Of a DNA stretch of 41,882 nt, positions 7,378-14,587 are shown piece after piece. The notes below the pieces were generated by a model. It was not told the origin of the DNA and ran no database searches. It saw nothing but the letters and a program-made list of their open reading frames with translations. The translations under genes were made by a program, and so were the position numbers. The stretch lies in assembly GCA_052387955.1 (NCBI GenBank), contig JBQTIQ010000016.1, positions 1 through 41,882 on the forward strand, read 5' to 3'. Position 1 is the stretch's first letter, and every line of letters begins with the position of its first letter. This stretch comes from JBQTIQ01 sp052387955 (lineage in GTDB: Bacteria > Actinomycetota > Acidimicrobiia > Acidimicrobiales > JACDCH01).

Positions 7378-9389
7378 GGCTCGACGAACCTGACGCCGAC
7401 CGGTTCCCGTTCGGCGGGCCCGGTCACGGGCGCCGGCCGGCTGAGCCCCACCGGAGCCGAGACGGGATCGGTCGGCCGGCGCCGCCCTCGGCCGGGCCAG
7501 GCCGCCAGCACGGTGCCACCGATGGCGACCATGCCGCCGATCCACATCCACACCGCCAGGGGCTTGACCGTCGCTCGCAGGTCGACCTTGTCACCCTCGC
7601 CTGGTGGCGTCACCAGCATCAGGTAGACGTCGTCGACGGGCCCCGTGCGCACCGAGGGGGTGCCGATGGTCATCCCGTTGCGGGGGTACTGGCGCAGTTC
7701 GGGTTCGAACACCCGGCCGCCGTCGACCCGGATGCGGGCACCGACCGACGTGTACTGGGGGCCGGCGCCGGTGGTACTGCCGAGGTACTCGAGGGTGTGG
7801 CCCTCGACGGTGACGCGGTCACCGGGGACCATGGCCACGTCCCGTTGGACCTGGAACGACGACGAGGCCACGTAGCCCACGACCAGGATGACCACGCCGA
7901 GGTGCACGACCATGCCCCCGTTGGTGCGCCCGAGCAGGCCCCGCCATCCCTGGCGGCGGGCGGCCAGCACCAGCTGGCGCCCGGCGGCGCCGGCGGCGAA
8001 CCCGCCCAAGCCGAAGCCGAGCAGCGTCGCCAGCCCCCGCGCTCCCACGGCCACCGCGAACACCACGCACCCGGTCCCCAGCCACGCCGGCCACTGCAGA
8101 CGGGGCGCCAGCGTGGCCACCCCTGCCTTGCGCCAGGGCAGGACCGGGGCGACCGCCATGAGCCCGAGCAGGCCGAGGCCCAGCACCATCCCGAAGAAGT
8201 CGAACCAGGGCCGGCCCACCGACACCCGCTGGCCGTTGGCGGCCTCGACGATGAGGGGCCACACCGTGCCCAGCAGCACCACGAAGGCGAAGGCAGCGAA
8301 CAGCAGGTTGTTGACCAGGAAGGCGCCCTCGCGGGAGACGGGCGAGTCGATGCGCCCGGGCGAACGGAGCCGGTCGCCGCGCCAGCCGATGAGGCCGGTC
8401 GTCACCAGCACGACGAGGGCGAAGAACCCGAGGATGGCCGGCCCGATCCCCGACTCGGTGAAGCCGTGCACCGAGTCGAGCACGCCCGAACGGGTGAGGA
8501 ACGTCCCCAGGATGGTGAGCGCGAACGTGGCGCACAGCAGCGTCAGGTTCCACATCCGCAGCATCCCCCGGCGCTCCTGGACCATTACCGAGTGCAGGTA
8601 GGCGGTGCCGGTCAGCCACGGGAGGAAGGACGCGTTCTCGACCGGGTCCCAGGCCCAGGCCCCCCCCCAGCCCAGCACCTCGTAGCTCCACCACGCCCCG
8701 AGGATGATGCCGGCGGTGAGGAAGCCCCACGCGAACAGCGTCCACCGTCGGGTCTCGATCAGCCAGCCCTCGCCCAGCCGTCCGGTCACCAGGGCGGCCA
8801 CCGCGAAGGCGAAGGGCACCGTGAACCCGACGTAGCCGAGGTACAGCATCGGCGGGTGCACGGCCATGAGGATGTGGTTCTGCAGCAACGGGTTGGGGCC
8901 GGGCCCGTCGAAGCCGGGTGGGGCCACGAAGGCCTGGAACGGGTCGGCGGGGCCGATCGACGGCAGCATCAGCCCGAAGAAGAACAGGCACACGACCAGC
9001 ATCGTGAGCGTCGCCCAGCCGACGAGCGGGTCGGTGGCCCGGGACCGGAACTTCACCGTCGTGATCACCAGGTAGCCGGCCAGCACCAGGGCCCACAGCA
9101 GGATCGACCCTTCCAGGGCCGACCACAGGGTGGCGACGTCGAACGGGAACGGGGTGCGGCTGCTGCCGTTGTCGGCCACGAACTTCACGCTGGTGTCGTT
9201 GGTCAACAACGCGTACTCCATGGTCGCGAAGGCGGCCACGGCCGCCACCGCCACCAGCGCGACGTAGGTCCGGGCACTGCGCAACAACACCGGCCGGCGC
9301 CGGGCCAGGCCGAGAACAAGCACCCCGATGCCGCCCAGGGAGGCGACGAAGCCCAGCACCACCGCGCCGGCGCCCGCGGCCGCGCTCAT
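7374..9389 (-). CDS. ccmF: CcmF/NrfE family haem lyase subunit
   Basis: Large polytopic membrane protein of 671 aa, the core of the cytochrome c haem lyase in System I. It takes haem from CcmE and attaches it to apocytochrome c. It has about 15 hydrophobic segments. The tryptophan-rich haem-handling (WWD) motif reads GWGGAWAWDPVENASFLPW, followed by conserved HSVMVQERRGML. The extracytoplasmic loop near the C-terminus is preserved (QRDVAMVPGDRVTVEGHTLE), and the protein ends with a last membrane helix (IGGMVAIGGTVLAAWPGR). The ATG start at 9389 overlaps the ccmE stop (ATGA). Confidence 0.95.
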   Translation of the reverse strand: MSAAAGAGAVVLGFVASLGGIGVLVLGLARRRPVLLRSARTYVALVAVAAVAAFATMEYALLTNDTSVKFVADNGSSRTPFPFDVATLWSALEGSILLWALVLAGYLVITTVKFRSRATDPLVGWATLTMLVVCLFFFGLMLPSIGPADPFQAFVAPPGFDGPGPNPLLQNHILMAVHPPMLYLGYVGFTVPFAFAVAALVTGRLGEGWLIETRRWTLFAWGFLTAGIILGAWWSYEVLGWGGAWAWDPVENASFLPWLTGTAYLHSVMVQERRGMLRMWNLTLLCATFALTILGTFLTRSGVLDSVHGFTESGIGPAILGFFALVVLVTTGLIGWRGDRLRSPGRIDSPVSREGAFLVNNLLFAAFAFVVLLGTVWPLIVEAANGQRVSVGRPWFDFFGMVLGLGLLGLMAVAPVLPWRKAGVATLAPRLQWPAWLGTGCVVFAVAVGARGLATLLGFGLGGFAAGAAGRQLVLAARRQGWRGLLGRTNGGMVVHLGVVILVVGYVASSSFQVQRDVAMVPGDRVTVEGHTLEYLGSTTGAGPQYTSVGARIRVDGGRVFEPELRQYPRNGMTIGTPSVRTGPVDDVYLMLVTPPGEGDKVDLRATVKPLAVWMWIGGMVAIGGTVLAAWPGRGRRRPTDPVSAPVGLSRPAPVTGPAEREPVGVRFVEP

Positions 9390-9904
9390 GGGCCGGCGGG
9401 AGACACTCGGTCCGAGTTCTCGGCCTTGTACTCCGACGAGTGCTTGATCTGCATGTTGTCGCTCTCGAAGACGCTGCCGTCCTCGGACCAGTGGCCCTCG
9501 ATCACGACCGGGATCCCCGGTTCGAACAGGTCGGGAGGGTCCCCGACGTGGCGGACCGGGACGCTGACCTCGTTGAACTCGATGGCGAAGGTGACCGCAC
9601 CGCCCTGGGACGCCACCGGCGCCTGCACGACGCCCTGGGCCCGGAACCGGTCGGTGCCGAGGCTGGCCTTGTCCCGCACGGCCTCGTCGGCGTTCTTGTA
9701 GTAGACGACCGCGCTGCCGAGGAACTGGAGGCCGACGAAGGCGACCGCCACGACCAGGAGGGCGAGCAGGGCATAAACGGCGGGACGGCGCCGCTCCCGG
9801 GCGCCCGGAGGGCCCTCGTCGATGGTACGAGGGGTGACGTCGATGCCGTCATCGTCCCCCAAGTCGTCGTCGACGCCGGCGCGGCCCGGCCGGGTCAGGT
9901 CCAC
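9386..9904 (-). CDS. ccmE: Cytochrome c maturation haem chaperone CcmE
   Basis: Haem chaperone that binds haem covalently on the outer face of the membrane and hands it to CcmF. A charged 40-residue N-terminus is followed by a transmembrane helix at about 42-64, then an OB-fold domain (FRAQGVVQAPVAS, FAIEFNEVSVPVRHVGDPPD, PVVIEGHWSEDGSVFES). The haem-attachment histidine is His155 with the supporting Tyr159, in IKHSSEYKAEN, so this is the histidine type and not the CXXXY type. The GTG start at 9904 overlaps ccmD by 10 nt. The N-terminal cytoplasmic extension is longer than in proteobacterial CcmE. Confidence 0.93.
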   Translation of the reverse strand: MDLTRPGRAGVDDDLGDDDGIDVTPRTIDEGPPGARERRRPAVYALLALLVVAVAFVGLQFLGSAVVYYKNADEAVRDKASLGTDRFRAQGVVQAPVASQGGAVTFAIEFNEVSVPVRHVGDPPDLFEPGIPVVIEGHWSEDGSVFESDNMQIKHSSEYKAENSDRVSPAGP

Positions 9905-10047
9905 CGGCGGTCCTCGGGGCGCACCTGTTTGGACAGCGCCCGGCCCCGGGCCAGTACCCGGGCCACGTAGACGCCGAGCACCGCCGCGGTGGACAAGTAG
10001 GCGGCGACGACGTAGCCGGCGTCGGAGAAGGCGAGGACGCTCACCAT
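9895..10047 (-). CDS. ccmD: CcmD-like small membrane protein
   Basis: Fifty-residue protein with one transmembrane helix (about 8-30, DAGYVVAAYLSTAAVLGVYV) and a basic, Arg-rich cytoplasmic tail (ARVLARGRALSKQ). CcmD is defined by size, topology and position: it helps release holo-CcmE from the CcmABC complex. Here it sits exactly between ccmC and ccmE. The ATG start at 10047 overlaps the ccmC stop by 7 nt. Sequence conservation in this family is low, so context carries most of the weight. Confidence 0.8.
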   Translation of the reverse strand: MVSVLAFSDAGYVVAAYLSTAAVLGVYVARVLARGRALSKQVRPEDRRWT

Positions 10048-10784
10048 GCGACCCGGGCCTCGGTGGCTTCGGCCCGGCGCTCGTCGATGGCCGCCTGGAG
10101 GCCCGAGCGCTCGACCTCGTCCTCGAGCCAGGCCAGCCGGAAGCGGTGGGCCAGCAGCCAGGCGTAGAGCACCATGAACGTCACGATGCCCAGCATCAAC
10201 GTGAACAGCATCAGGTTGTCGATGGTCGGGTCGAGACGGGTGATCGTGGCTTCCTGGTGCAGGCCCCGCCACCAGTTGACCGAGTAGTGCACGATCGGCA
10301 CGTCGATGAAGGCCAGCAGGGCCACCCAGGCGGCCCGGCGGCTACGGGCGTCGGTGTCGCCGGGAAGGCGGCGCACGGTGAGGTACCCGAGGTAGAGGAG
10401 GAACAGCAGGGCGGTGCTGGTGAGCCGGGCGTCCCAGGTCCAGTAGACCCCCCAGATGGGACGGCCCCACAGCATCCCGGTGAGCAGGCAGAGGCCGGTG
10501 TAGACGACACCGACCTCGGCCGAGGCGACCGCCAGGGTGTCCCACCCGCGGGTCCGTTTGCGCAGGTACATGAAGCTGGCGGCGGCCGTCACCACGAAGC
10601 CCGTGAACATGCCGATGGCCGCCGGCACATGGATGTACATGATCCGCACGGCGTCGCCCTGGACATCGTCGGCGGGACTGAAGACCAGGGCGAACAGGCC
10701 CAGCGTGGCCAGCCCGACGAGCGCCATCACGCCCAGCGCCCGGGTGCCCTTCGAGCCGGTGTGGGCCGGCGACCGCAGGCTCAT
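10041..10784 (-). CDS. ccmC: Haem exporter/handling protein CcmC
   Basis: Integral membrane protein of 247 aa with six predicted helices that loads haem onto CcmE. The WWD domain reads WGVYWTWDARLTSTALL, and flanking haem-ligand histidines appear in MYIHVPAA and in VPIVHYSVNWWRGLHQ. All are characteristic of CcmC. The ATG start at 10784 overlaps the ccmB stop (ATGA); a much longer upstream frame is only a shadow of ccmB. The C-terminal 35 residues are charged and cytoplasmic. Confidence 0.95.
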   Translation of the reverse strand: MSLRSPAHTGSKGTRALGVMALVGLATLGLFALVFSPADDVQGDAVRIMYIHVPAAIGMFTGFVVTAAASFMYLRKRTRGWDTLAVASAEVGVVYTGLCLLTGMLWGRPIWGVYWTWDARLTSTALLFLLYLGYLTVRRLPGDTDARSRRAAWVALLAFIDVPIVHYSVNWWRGLHQEATITRLDPTIDNLMLFTLMLGIVTFMVLYAWLLAHRFRLAWLEDEVERSGLQAAIDERRAEATEARVAW

Positions 10785-11452
10785 TCCTCCTCCAACAACG
10801 AGCCGAACGCCACCAGCCCGAACAGCAGGTAGAAGAGGGCGAAAACGGCCAGGAGCCCCAGCCACGGCCACCCGTCGGCCGCCACCCGTTCGCCCAGGGC
10901 CGATTCGAAGGCCCGGGTGGCGCCGATCAGCACCGGGGCCACCACCGGCAGCAGCAGCAGGGGCAGCACGGTCTCGCGCACCCGGAGGCCGGCGGCGATG
11001 GCGCCGTACAGGTTGCCGGCGAAGGCCAGCCCGGCGGTGGCCAGGAGACAGGTGGCGACCAGCAACGGCCCCCGCTGCAACTGGGCGCCGTAGAGAACGG
11101 CCACGCCACCCAACAACAGCACTTCGAGGGCCAGCAGCTGGGCTGCCACCGCCCCCGACTTCCCGAGGAAGATGCCGGCGGGGTCGAGCCCCGAGAGCCG
11201 CAACGCGTCGCGGCCCCCTTCGGCCGCCTCCACCGCGAAGGCCCGCTGTACCGCCAGCAGGGCCGAGAACAGGACCGCCATCCAGAACAGGCCGCCGGTC
11301 GCCCGGGCCAGGATGCCCCGGTCGGGGTCGAGGGCGAAGGCGAAGAGCACCAGCACCAGCAGGGCGAAGGGCGTGACCTGGTTCGACGTGACCCGGCTGC
11401 GCCACTCGATGCGCAGGTCCTTGGCGGCGACGAGGGCGGCGTCACGGAGCAA
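10781..11452 (-). CDS. ccmB: ABC transporter permease CcmB
   Basis: Membrane subunit of the CcmAB ABC complex, whose ATP hydrolysis releases holo-CcmE. It is 223 aa with six hydrophobic segments. The opening KDLRIEWRSRV is typical of CcmB, followed by ALLVLVLFAFALDPD and FSALLAVQRAFAVEAAEGG, which match the family. The start chosen is the TTG at 11452, which overlaps the end of ccmA by 11 nt and gives the usual family length; the frame is open further upstream but reads through ccmA out of phase. Confidence 0.9.
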   Translation of the reverse strand: MLRDAALVAAKDLRIEWRSRVTSNQVTPFALLVLVLFAFALDPDRGILARATGGLFWMAVLFSALLAVQRAFAVEAAEGGRDALRLSGLDPAGIFLGKSGAVAAQLLALEVLLLGGVAVLYGAQLQRGPLLVATCLLATAGLAFAGNLYGAIAAGLRVRETVLPLLLLPVVAPVLIGATRAFESALGERVAADGWPWLGLLAVFALFYLLFGLVAFGSLLEEE

Positions 11453-12182
11453 GCGCGGCCATCTCCTGGTGGGGGGCCACCGCCGGGCGGCCGGGGTCGG
11501 CTGGCGGCCCGGACCGCGGCCGGTGCAGGTCCGAGCGAGGGGAACGGGTGGTGCCGCCGGCGATCGTGAGCGACCGGTCGGCCAACGCCGCGGCCCGGTC
11601 GAGCTCGTGGGATACCGCCACGACGCTGGCACCGGCGGCGGCAGCCCGGCGCACCAGGGCGTCGAGGACGTCCCGTCCGGCTTGGTCGAGGCCGGCGTGG
11701 GGCTCGTCGAGCAGCCACAGTTCGCTGCGGCGGGCCACCATGCAGGCGATGGCGGCACGACGGCGCTGGCCCGCCGAGAGCCGGGACACGGTGACGTCGG
11801 CGAGCCGGTCCCGAAGGCCCAGCGCCGCCATCGCGGCGTGCGCGTCGTCACGGTCCGCCCCCGCCGCCCGGGCCCAGAAGAGGACGTTGTCGGCCACCGT
11901 CAGGTCGTCGTACAGGCCCGACCCATGGCCCAACAGCCCGACGCGCCGGCGCACCGCCCGGCGGCCCTCGGGCCGGCGCAGATCGCAGCCGAGCACGGTG
12001 GCGTCCCCCTCGACCACCGGCACCAGGCCGGCGCAAACCCGCAACAACGTGGTCTTGCCGGCTCCGTTGGGCCCCTGGAGGAGGACGATCTCGCCCCGCT
12101 CCACGTCGAGGTCGGCGCCGGCGAGGGCAGGGAACCGCCCGAGCAGCGCGACAGCGGCGCGGAGGTGGACGACGGGCTCCAT
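11442..12182 (-). CDS. ccmA: Haem exporter ABC ATP-binding protein CcmA
   Basis: ATPase subunit of CcmAB and the first gene of the ccm operon. Walker A is GPNGAGKTT at 37-45, the ABC signature is LSAGQRRRAA, Walker B is LWLLDEPHAGLD, and the switch histidine is in VAVSHELD. The start is the ATG at 12182. A longer frame to 12311 would translate repeat family A DNA and has no family support. The C-terminus carries a 30-residue Arg/Pro-rich tail beyond the ATPase fold. Confidence 0.93.
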   Translation of the reverse strand: MEPVVHLRAAVALLGRFPALAGADLDVERGEIVLLQGPNGAGKTTLLRVCAGLVPVVEGDATVLGCDLRRPEGRRAVRRRVGLLGHGSGLYDDLTVADNVLFWARAAGADRDDAHAAMAALGLRDRLADVTVSRLSAGQRRRAAIACMVARRSELWLLDEPHAGLDQAGRDVLDALVRRAAAAGASVVAVSHELDRAAALADRSLTIAGGTTRSPRSDLHRPRSGPPADPGRPAVAPHQEMAALAP

Positions 12183-12194
12183 GGCGACGCCCCG

Positions 12195-12200
12195 AGGGTA
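12195..12200 (-). promoter_or_regulatory. -10 box of the ccm operon
   Basis: On the minus strand TACCCT (12200-12195) fits TANNNT and ends 12 nt before the ccmA ATG, predicting a leader of about 5 nt. It is the only candidate seen upstream of the operon, in a 52-bp stretch that also holds the divergent TATCGT box. Confidence 0.45.
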
Positions 12201-12223
12201 GCGGCGACCAGGGTGGCGGCGCC

Positions 12224-12229
12224 TATCGT
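12224..12229 (+). promoter_or_regulatory. -10 box upstream of the septum-family lipoprotein
   Basis: TATCGT ends 5 nt before the ATG at 12235. Transcription would start at or near 12235. Either that ATG is used, or the stretch 12235-12396, which contains repeat family A, is a transcribed leader for the lipoprotein start at 12397. Confidence 0.45.
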
Positions 12230-12245
12230 GCGCCATGGCGTTGCT

Positions 12246-12314
12246 GTCGGCGTTCCCCGGCCACGCAGGCCGCGCTCGGCCGCGCCTGCGCCGGCGCCCC
12301 GCCGCTCGCACCGG
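12246..12314 (+). repeat. Interspersed repeat family A, copy 1
   Basis: Unit of about 65 bp beginning GTCGGCGTTCCCCGGCCACG, with the inverted pair CGCAGGC/GCCTGCG and ending near CTCGCACCGG. It lies between a promoter-like box and the likely start of the lipoprotein gene. Confidence 0.85.
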
Positions 12315-12396
12315 TCCCGCAGACCACGCTCAGCCACACCCAGCCCGAGCTCGCCGGCGCTCTCGCGCTCGCAGCCTGTCCGCGGCTGACACCAGG

Positions 12397-12960
12397 TTGC
12401 GACGGGCCTGGTGGCTCTCCCTCTGTCTCGTGGCCGTGGTCGTCGTCGGGGGATGCCGCAGCGGCGAGCCCAGCCCTACCGTCTCGCGCCCCGGCGGCGA
12501 GACCGGTCCGCCCACGCCGAGCCCCTTGGCGGTGGTCCCGACCGCTCCCCCGCCCGTCGAGGCCGTCGAGCGGTCACCGGGCCCTCACCCCCCGCTGGGC
12601 ATCGGCGGCTGCGCCGACATCGAGGGGCTACGGGCGGGCGAGGTGCTCCCGCCCGGCACCCTGGGCCCGGTCCCCTGCGAAGCGCCCCACCGGGTCGAGG
12701 TTTACGCCACCTTCACCCATCCGGCCGGCGCCGCCATCGGCTACCCGCAGGCGCTCCAGATGAACGCCTTCGCCGACGACCGCTGCCTGGCCGCCTTCGC
12801 CCCCTATGTGGGCACGCCCTACGACCGCTCGGCCTTCGACCAGACCACGGTCCAGCCGACCGAGGCGACATGGACGGCCGGCGACCGGTCGGTGTCGTGC
12901 GTCCTCTACGACGGCGACTTCGCCGGCCTCACCGGCTCGGCCCGGGCCTCCGCCCGCTGA
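12397..12960 (+). CDS. Septum formation family lipoprotein
   Basis: Secreted lipid-anchored protein of 187 aa. From the TTG at 12397 it has a classic type II signal: MRRAWW, a hydrophobic core, and the lipobox VVGGC. A Pro/Thr/Ser-rich linker to about residue 65 precedes the septum-formation-family domain (PF13845-like), with CADIEGLRAGEVL, VPCEAPHRVEVY and RSVSCVLYD supplying the conserved Cys and His positions. Function in this family is poorly defined despite its name. The in-frame ATG at 12235 is next to a -10 box but would put 54 repeat-derived residues before the signal peptide, so the internal TTG is preferred; the start remains uncertain. Confidence 0.75.
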   Translation: MRRAWWLSLCLVAVVVVGGCRSGEPSPTVSRPGGETGPPTPSPLAVVPTAPPPVEAVERSPGPHPPLGIGGCADIEGLRAGEVLPPGTLGPVPCEAPHRVEVYATFTHPAGAAIGYPQALQMNAFADDRCLAAFAPYVGTPYDRSAFDQTTVQPTEATWTAGDRSVSCVLYDGDFAGLTGSARASAR

Positions 12961-13077
12961 CGGCCCGGCCCGACGACGGGCGTCGCCCGGCCGCACCTGG
13001 GCCACGGGTCGGCCCCGCCCGGTCGGGCATGCAAGCCGAGGCGGGAGGGAATTCGGGACGGGTTCGGGCCGGGCCGT

Positions 13078-13083
13078 TATCTT
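13078..13083 (+). promoter_or_regulatory. -10 box for leaderless lipoprotein gene
   Basis: TATCTT ends 6 nt before the GTG at 13090, placing the predicted transcription start at the start codon. Confidence 0.5.
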
Positions 13084-13089
13084 CCCTCG

Positions 13090-13470
13090 GTGCGCAGGTT
13101 ACGGGGGGCCCTGGTTCCGGTACTGGTGACGGTGTTCGTCACCGTCGCATGCGGTGGGGGCGGTGACGTCCTGTCCGCTTCGGACTGTGTCGAGACCGCG
13201 GTGGCGCAGTACAACAGCCTCGACCTCGCCGGCGTCAACATCGCCGACGGCGTCGACGACGACGAGGAGATCGGGCTGCGGGCCCAGGTGCGGGCCATCC
13301 AGGACCAGCACCCGGAACTGGTGCCGTTCGCGACCTGTGACGGGGTGCTCAGCCTCGAGGACCGCCTGGCGATCAACTCCCGGCTCCGCCCGGAGGTCGT
13401 GCAGGTGTTCATCGCCAGCGAACTGCTGCTCCCCCCGCCGCCAACGGCGCCAACGGCGCCGGCGGGCTGA
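13090..13470 (+). CDS. Small putative lipoprotein, unknown function
   Basis: No family recognised. The 126-aa product begins with a basic MRRLRG, a hydrophobic stretch and the lipobox VTVAC followed by GGGG, so it should be exported and lipid-anchored at Cys21. The mature part is acidic (NIADGVDDDEEIG) with two further cysteines that could pair (SASDCVET, FATCDGV), and it ends in a Pro/Ala-rich tail. The GTG start is supported by a -10 box 6 nt upstream. It follows the septum-family lipoprotein gene after 129 bp, but with its own promoter. Confidence 0.7.
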   Translation: MRRLRGALVPVLVTVFVTVACGGGGDVLSASDCVETAVAQYNSLDLAGVNIADGVDDDEEIGLRAQVRAIQDQHPELVPFATCDGVLSLEDRLAINSRLRPEVVQVFIASELLLPPPPTAPTAPAG

Positions 13471-13526
13471 AGTGCGAGCGCTTCAGGCCGACGGCGCCAG
13501 CGCCAGCTCACCCGGCGGCGATGGGC

Positions 13527-13543
13527 GTGGGGCGCAGCCCCAC
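13527..13543 (+). terminator. GC hairpin between the lipoprotein and SDR genes
   Basis: GTGGGGC pairs with GCCCCAC around a 3-nt loop (GCA). There is no U-tract. It ends 20 bp before the SDR GTG start, so it could equally influence translation of the SDR. Confidence 0.35.
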
Positions 13544-13563
13544 AGGACGAGCTGAGGCCCGAG

Positions 13564-14361
13564 GTGGAGCTCAACGGCAGTCGGGTGTTGATCACGGGCG
13601 CGTCGCGGGGCATCGGCGAAGCCCTCGCCCGCCGCTTCGCCGCCGCCGGGGCCGTCGTTGCCCTCGTGGCCCGGAGCGCCGACGCCATCGAGGCGCTGGC
13701 CGCCGAGCTGGGTGGGACGGCCCACCCTGCCGACCTGGCCGACGGCGCCCAGGTGGCCACGCTGGTGAACCGGGTGGAGGACGTGGCCGGCCCGGTCGAT
13801 GTCCTCGTCAACAACGCCGGCTTCCTCTCGGCCATGGCGCTGGGCGACGCCTCGCCCGACGACGTCGAGCGGATGGTGCGGGTCAACCTGACCACCCCGA
13901 TCGAGCTGTGCCGCCAGGCCCTTCCCCGCATGCTCCGCCGGGGCCGAGGCCACGTCGTCAACATCTCATCGATGGCCGGTTGCAGCGTCTTCCCCGGCCT
14001 GGCCACCTACTCGGCCACCAAGTCGGGCCTGACCCATTTCACCGCCGGCCTGCGGGCCGACCTGCGGGGGCTGCCGGTGCGGACGACGGTGGTCGAGATC
14101 GGCCCGGTGCCCACGTCCCTGCTCCGCGGCAGCGAGGCCTACCGGCCGACGGCAGCCAGCTTCCGGCGCTTCCGACGGTTGGGCCTGCTGGTGGAGGTAC
14201 CGCCGGAGAAGGTCGCCGACCGGGTGGTCGACGCCGTGGTCAAGGACCATCGCCACGTCCGTCTGCCCCGCCGGGCGGCCACCGCGCCGGCGCTGGCCGA
14301 ACTGCCGCGGCGGATGACCGAGGTCCTTCTCACCGGCGTGCGCGGCCAGGAGAAGAAGTAG
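13564..14361 (+). CDS. SDR family NAD(P)-dependent oxidoreductase
   Basis: Classical short-chain dehydrogenase of 265 aa. The cofactor motif TGASRGIG is at 11-18, NNAG at 83-86, and the catalytic serine, tyrosine and lysine are Ser136, Tyr149 and Lys153 (YSATK). Arg15 after the first glycine suggests NADP(H) preference. The C-terminal 40 residues (LPRRAATAPALAELPRRMTEV) resemble the membrane-associated tail of DltE/YqjQ-like SDRs. The substrate is unknown. The GTG start at 13564 follows a GAG-rich stretch; no upstream in-frame alternative looks better. It is convergent with the hydratase-like gene across two family B repeats. Confidence 0.88.
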   Translation: MELNGSRVLITGASRGIGEALARRFAAAGAVVALVARSADAIEALAAELGGTAHPADLADGAQVATLVNRVEDVAGPVDVLVNNAGFLSAMALGDASPDDVERMVRVNLTTPIELCRQALPRMLRRGRGHVVNISSMAGCSVFPGLATYSATKSGLTHFTAGLRADLRGLPVRTTVVEIGPVPTSLLRGSEAYRPTAASFRRFRRLGLLVEVPPEKVADRVVDAVVKDHRHVRLPRRAATAPALAELPRRMTEVLLTGVRGQEKK

Positions 14362-14445
14362 CCGGGCCGGCCGTTGCCTGAAGACCCCGGCGCGGACAGA
14401 ACGCTCGCGTCAGAGCGGGCGCACGCACCGACTACGCAGGTCGCC

Positions 14446-14512
14446 GTCGCGGCCGCCAGGCCGCCGGCGACAGTCTGCGAAGGCAGGAGCGAAGCGACGC
14501 CCGCAGCAGACC
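14446..14512 (-). repeat. Interspersed repeat family B, copy 3 (inverted)
   Basis: Reverse complement of the unit at 4611, nearly identical over its full length. It is the first of a tandem pair between the convergent SDR and enoyl-CoA hydratase-like genes. Confidence 0.85.
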
Positions 14513-14517
14513 AGCCA

Positions 14518-14582
14518 GCGCGGCCGTTAGGCCGCTGGCGACAGGCTGTGGCGGCAGGAGCGAAGCGACCCGGCAGCAGACC
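14518..14582 (-). repeat. Interspersed repeat family B, copy 4 (inverted, diverged)
   Basis: Second of the pair; it keeps GCAGGAGCGAAGCGAC and the GCAGCAGACC end but has several substitutions and a small deletion. It ends 5 bp before the stop codon of the hydratase-like gene. Confidence 0.8.
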
Positions 14583-14587
14583 AGGCG

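Noticed and set aside
6855..9701. 948-codon open frame on the plus strand
   Set aside because: It is antisense to ccmF and ccmG, its product is His/Gly/Arg/Gln-rich with no domain, and the minus-strand frame encodes clear family motifs. Long antisense frames are expected at this GC content.
11453..11851. Long upstream start for ccmB
   Set aside because: The frame reads through ccmA out of phase; the TTG at 11452 gives the normal CcmB length and N-terminus.
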